The notes under the pieces are model-generated. The model worked only from the letters and a program-made list of their open reading frames with translations, was not told the DNA's origin and did not search any database. Source: Dasyornis broadbenti (Eukaryota > Chordata > Aves > Passeriformes > Dasyornithidae). Taken from it: DNA of 64,000 nucleotides. The position numbers and the translations under genes are program-made. Positions 61,886 through 64,000 of the stretch are shown here, piece by piece (within the stretch, counting starts at the first letter, position 1; each line of letters begins with the position of its first letter). The stretch is taken from the NCBI GenBank assembly GCA_013397935.1, contig VZRN01001860.1, positions 160,314 through 224,313 on the forward strand, in the 5' to 3' direction.

Positions 61886-64000
61886 ACCTCAGGAAGTAAA
61901 CGCTTGCTCTTTGCAGGTATTCTCTTACCAGATCACAATAATAACCCTTTATAAAATACAAGGTATAGTCAATTCTCTCTACAGCGTGTCGCACGTTATA
62001 TTTAACGTTTCCTGTCCTTGCATGTGCTGCTTTTGCTTCTCTGGCTCAACTTTCCCAGCACTTGATGTTTTCTGTAGCCTGTTAGTCCCACGCCAAGCTG
62101 AGTACTGATTGCATTCTGGAGACAAGTGTTTTTCCTAGTAGCTCTTTTCCTCCCATCCATTTTGTTCAGCCTTGAAAGGATACATGATGTCAGGTAATAG
62201 AGCAGCTTTCAAGTTCCATCTGAACTTCTCAGGTGTTCAGAGAGAGAATTGCTCATCAAAGGTAAAAGGAAGTTCAGTGCACTCATATGATTTCACATTT
62301 ACTTGATTTAGGACTTGAAAGAGCCTAGCCTTCAGATACAGGTCAACAAGTACAGAATCCCTGATATTTTCTAAAGTACAGCATGACCTTGGGCAAGTGT
62401 CAAAATTTTTTTCACCTCTACTGAGGTCACCTGTAAATTGAAGGGAAGGTATTTGGATGGATGGATATGAAGTTACATGAGGCCACTTGCAAGGAGGGAC
62501 GAGCATGGCAGCATTTCAGCCTGAATTTAGACTAAGAACTATGCACCCCTCTTTCCTTTATAGCCAAAGATGCAGGAGTATGATGCTCTGCCTTTTCTTC
62601 AGCCCATCTTCTACATCTTTAACTGGTCTTCAAAGTCATGACTCACACAGTTTAGACTGTCAGATTTGCTACACAGCTCAAGGCTTTTAACAAACACCAG
62701 GTACAGATTCAAAAGTTCATTTTGGTTTTGAAGATTGTTCCTTGTTGCAAATGAGGACAACCAGTGTAGTCAGCCCATGAAATTTCCAACAGTCCAGCCT
62801 TGCTTGCTCTTCAGATGTTTTTAACTTCTTTATTTTGATATGTTTTATGGGAGTCCTGAGCTCATACAAGAGTAACGTTTTTTGTACCTTGTATGTATTT
62901 TGCATTGCAAGCAGCGCTTAAACATGCAGTTCAGTATCACTCTTTACGTCCCAGCCCTGCTTCAATTGAAGCAAATGAAATTTTGCTATTGATTCAAGTA
63001 AAGCAGGTGCACATTGGAATCAACACACAATAACCAAAAAAGTTACCAAGATGCAAAGGAATAACAGAAAAATGAATTGCTAAAACTTTTTTTCCTTTCT
63101 TTCTTTTTCATTAAATAACCATATTTGGAGGTGGAAGTCTTGCAACTGTCACCTGTCCATCTAGGTCTGGGATGCCTGAATTCTATTGTCCAGGCCCCTC
63201 AGTGACCTGAGAGTTGTGTTTGAATACTCTTGTGGCAGCAGCAACAGCACAGGTCATCATGTTGTATGCATGAGAACAAGTCATGCTCCACTTGACTGAA
63301 GACAGCCACGATGGCGCATCTATGCCATGGTTTACACAGGTACAAAATAAGAGGTTTGCCAGCAGAAGCACTGTTCCTGTTTCTTCAGAAAAATACTCAG
63401 CTGGTTGTGTCTGATGCAGTCCACTTTTAAAGGCCTTTCTGATTCCTGGTGGCACTCATCCTGCTGTCTGGGAACAATTAGTCTAGGTGAAAACCCAGTC
63501 CCATGGCTGTGCCTTCAAAATGCTCATTGACTGTCATTATATGATATTATAGAATTATATTTTTGGACTGTATATGTAGCAAATTGGATAAATAATTTTA
63601 AATTGCTGTCAGATATAATTCAGCAATTGTGATTGTGGTTTATGCTTACAGGTTTAATAGCACAATGGATGAATTCTAGCCCTTATAAACTCAGTAGCAG
63701 AATCTCCATGGTTTCGTGATTTCAACCCAGTGTGGTTTTTTCACTTATTGTAATAAAACAGAAATAATAAAATGAGATTAACTCCTTACTTACACTGTTT
63801 TAAATCAGGAGTGATAGTGATTGTTTCAGTATGAAAGAGGCTCAGGAGCAAGACTAGTGACAATAAATGTATTTTCAAACGAGTGATTTGTGCCCGCCAT
63901 ATTACTACGTAAAGTGTCTCCTACATTATTGTGTTGAAAAGCAAGTATTCTGTTTCACAGTAAATATTACAAAGAAACAAATTTGCAGAGTATATGTATC
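61886..64000. other. Upstream flank of DAPK1, no gene recognised
   Basis: AT-rich sequence with short open frames only. It could hold distal promoter elements or an undetected non-coding exon, but no supporting motif stands out. Confidence 0.7.

Noticed and set aside
60731..61899. Open frames of 261-318 codons across the promoter island
   Set aside because: Most of their length is N from the gap; the rest is stop-poor GC-rich sequence, and the true start exon is in a different frame.
1..64000. CRISPR arrays, bacterial operons, tRNA or rRNA genes
   Set aside because: The DNA is vertebrate; no regular spaced repeats of CRISPR type, no tRNA-like A/B box cloverleaf and no rRNA core sequence were seen by eye. 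Small intronic RNAs cannot be excluded without a search.

Overview
This is a stretch of vertebrate nuclear DNA, almost certainly from a bird (or another sauropsid). The evidence is the presence of CR1 LINEs with the ATTCTATG-type 3' tail, the otherwise low repeat load, and short introns. It holds the 5' half of one gene, DAPK1 (death-associated protein kinase 1), read on the minus strand. No second gene could be supported.

Thirteen coding exons can be assembled with exact splice junctions. Together they make 1,329 nt, or 443 codons without a stop or frameshift. The ATG is at 60840 inside a CpG island, followed by an intron of about 40 kb (60778 to 20843) and one of about 10.5 kb (20620 to 10095). 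Exons C to H (10094 to 6690) complete the kinase domain in a compact block. Exons I and J (5048 to 4456) carry the autoregulatory/calmodulin-binding segment. Exon K is a linker and exons L and M each encode one 33-residue ankyrin repeat. The gene runs off the left edge, where the remaining ankyrin repeats, ROC/COR-like region and death domain would lie. All landmark residues are present: glycine-rich loop, K42, E64, the basic loop, D139, DFG D161, S289 and S308.

The promoter region (about 60445-61885) is a CpG island broken by a 428-base gap. A 2-base gap lies at the splice donor of the start exon and is flanked by identical 13-bp copies, which looks like an assembly artefact. The non-coding first exon and transcription start are not resolved. 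The 2.1 kb right of the island is upstream flank with no recognisable gene.

The introns hold five CR1 copies or fragments. Two of them form a head-to-head inverted pair near 30.1 kb, and one is a roughly 2.1 kb copy with reverse-transcriptase remnants. There are also several long A/C-only (or G/T-only) tracts and simple repeats. The most interesting local architecture is a 27-nt microexon in the kinase domain, preceded by a pyrimidine tract of about 80 nt inside a 142-nt intron. I found no evidence of an undescribed multi-gene system.
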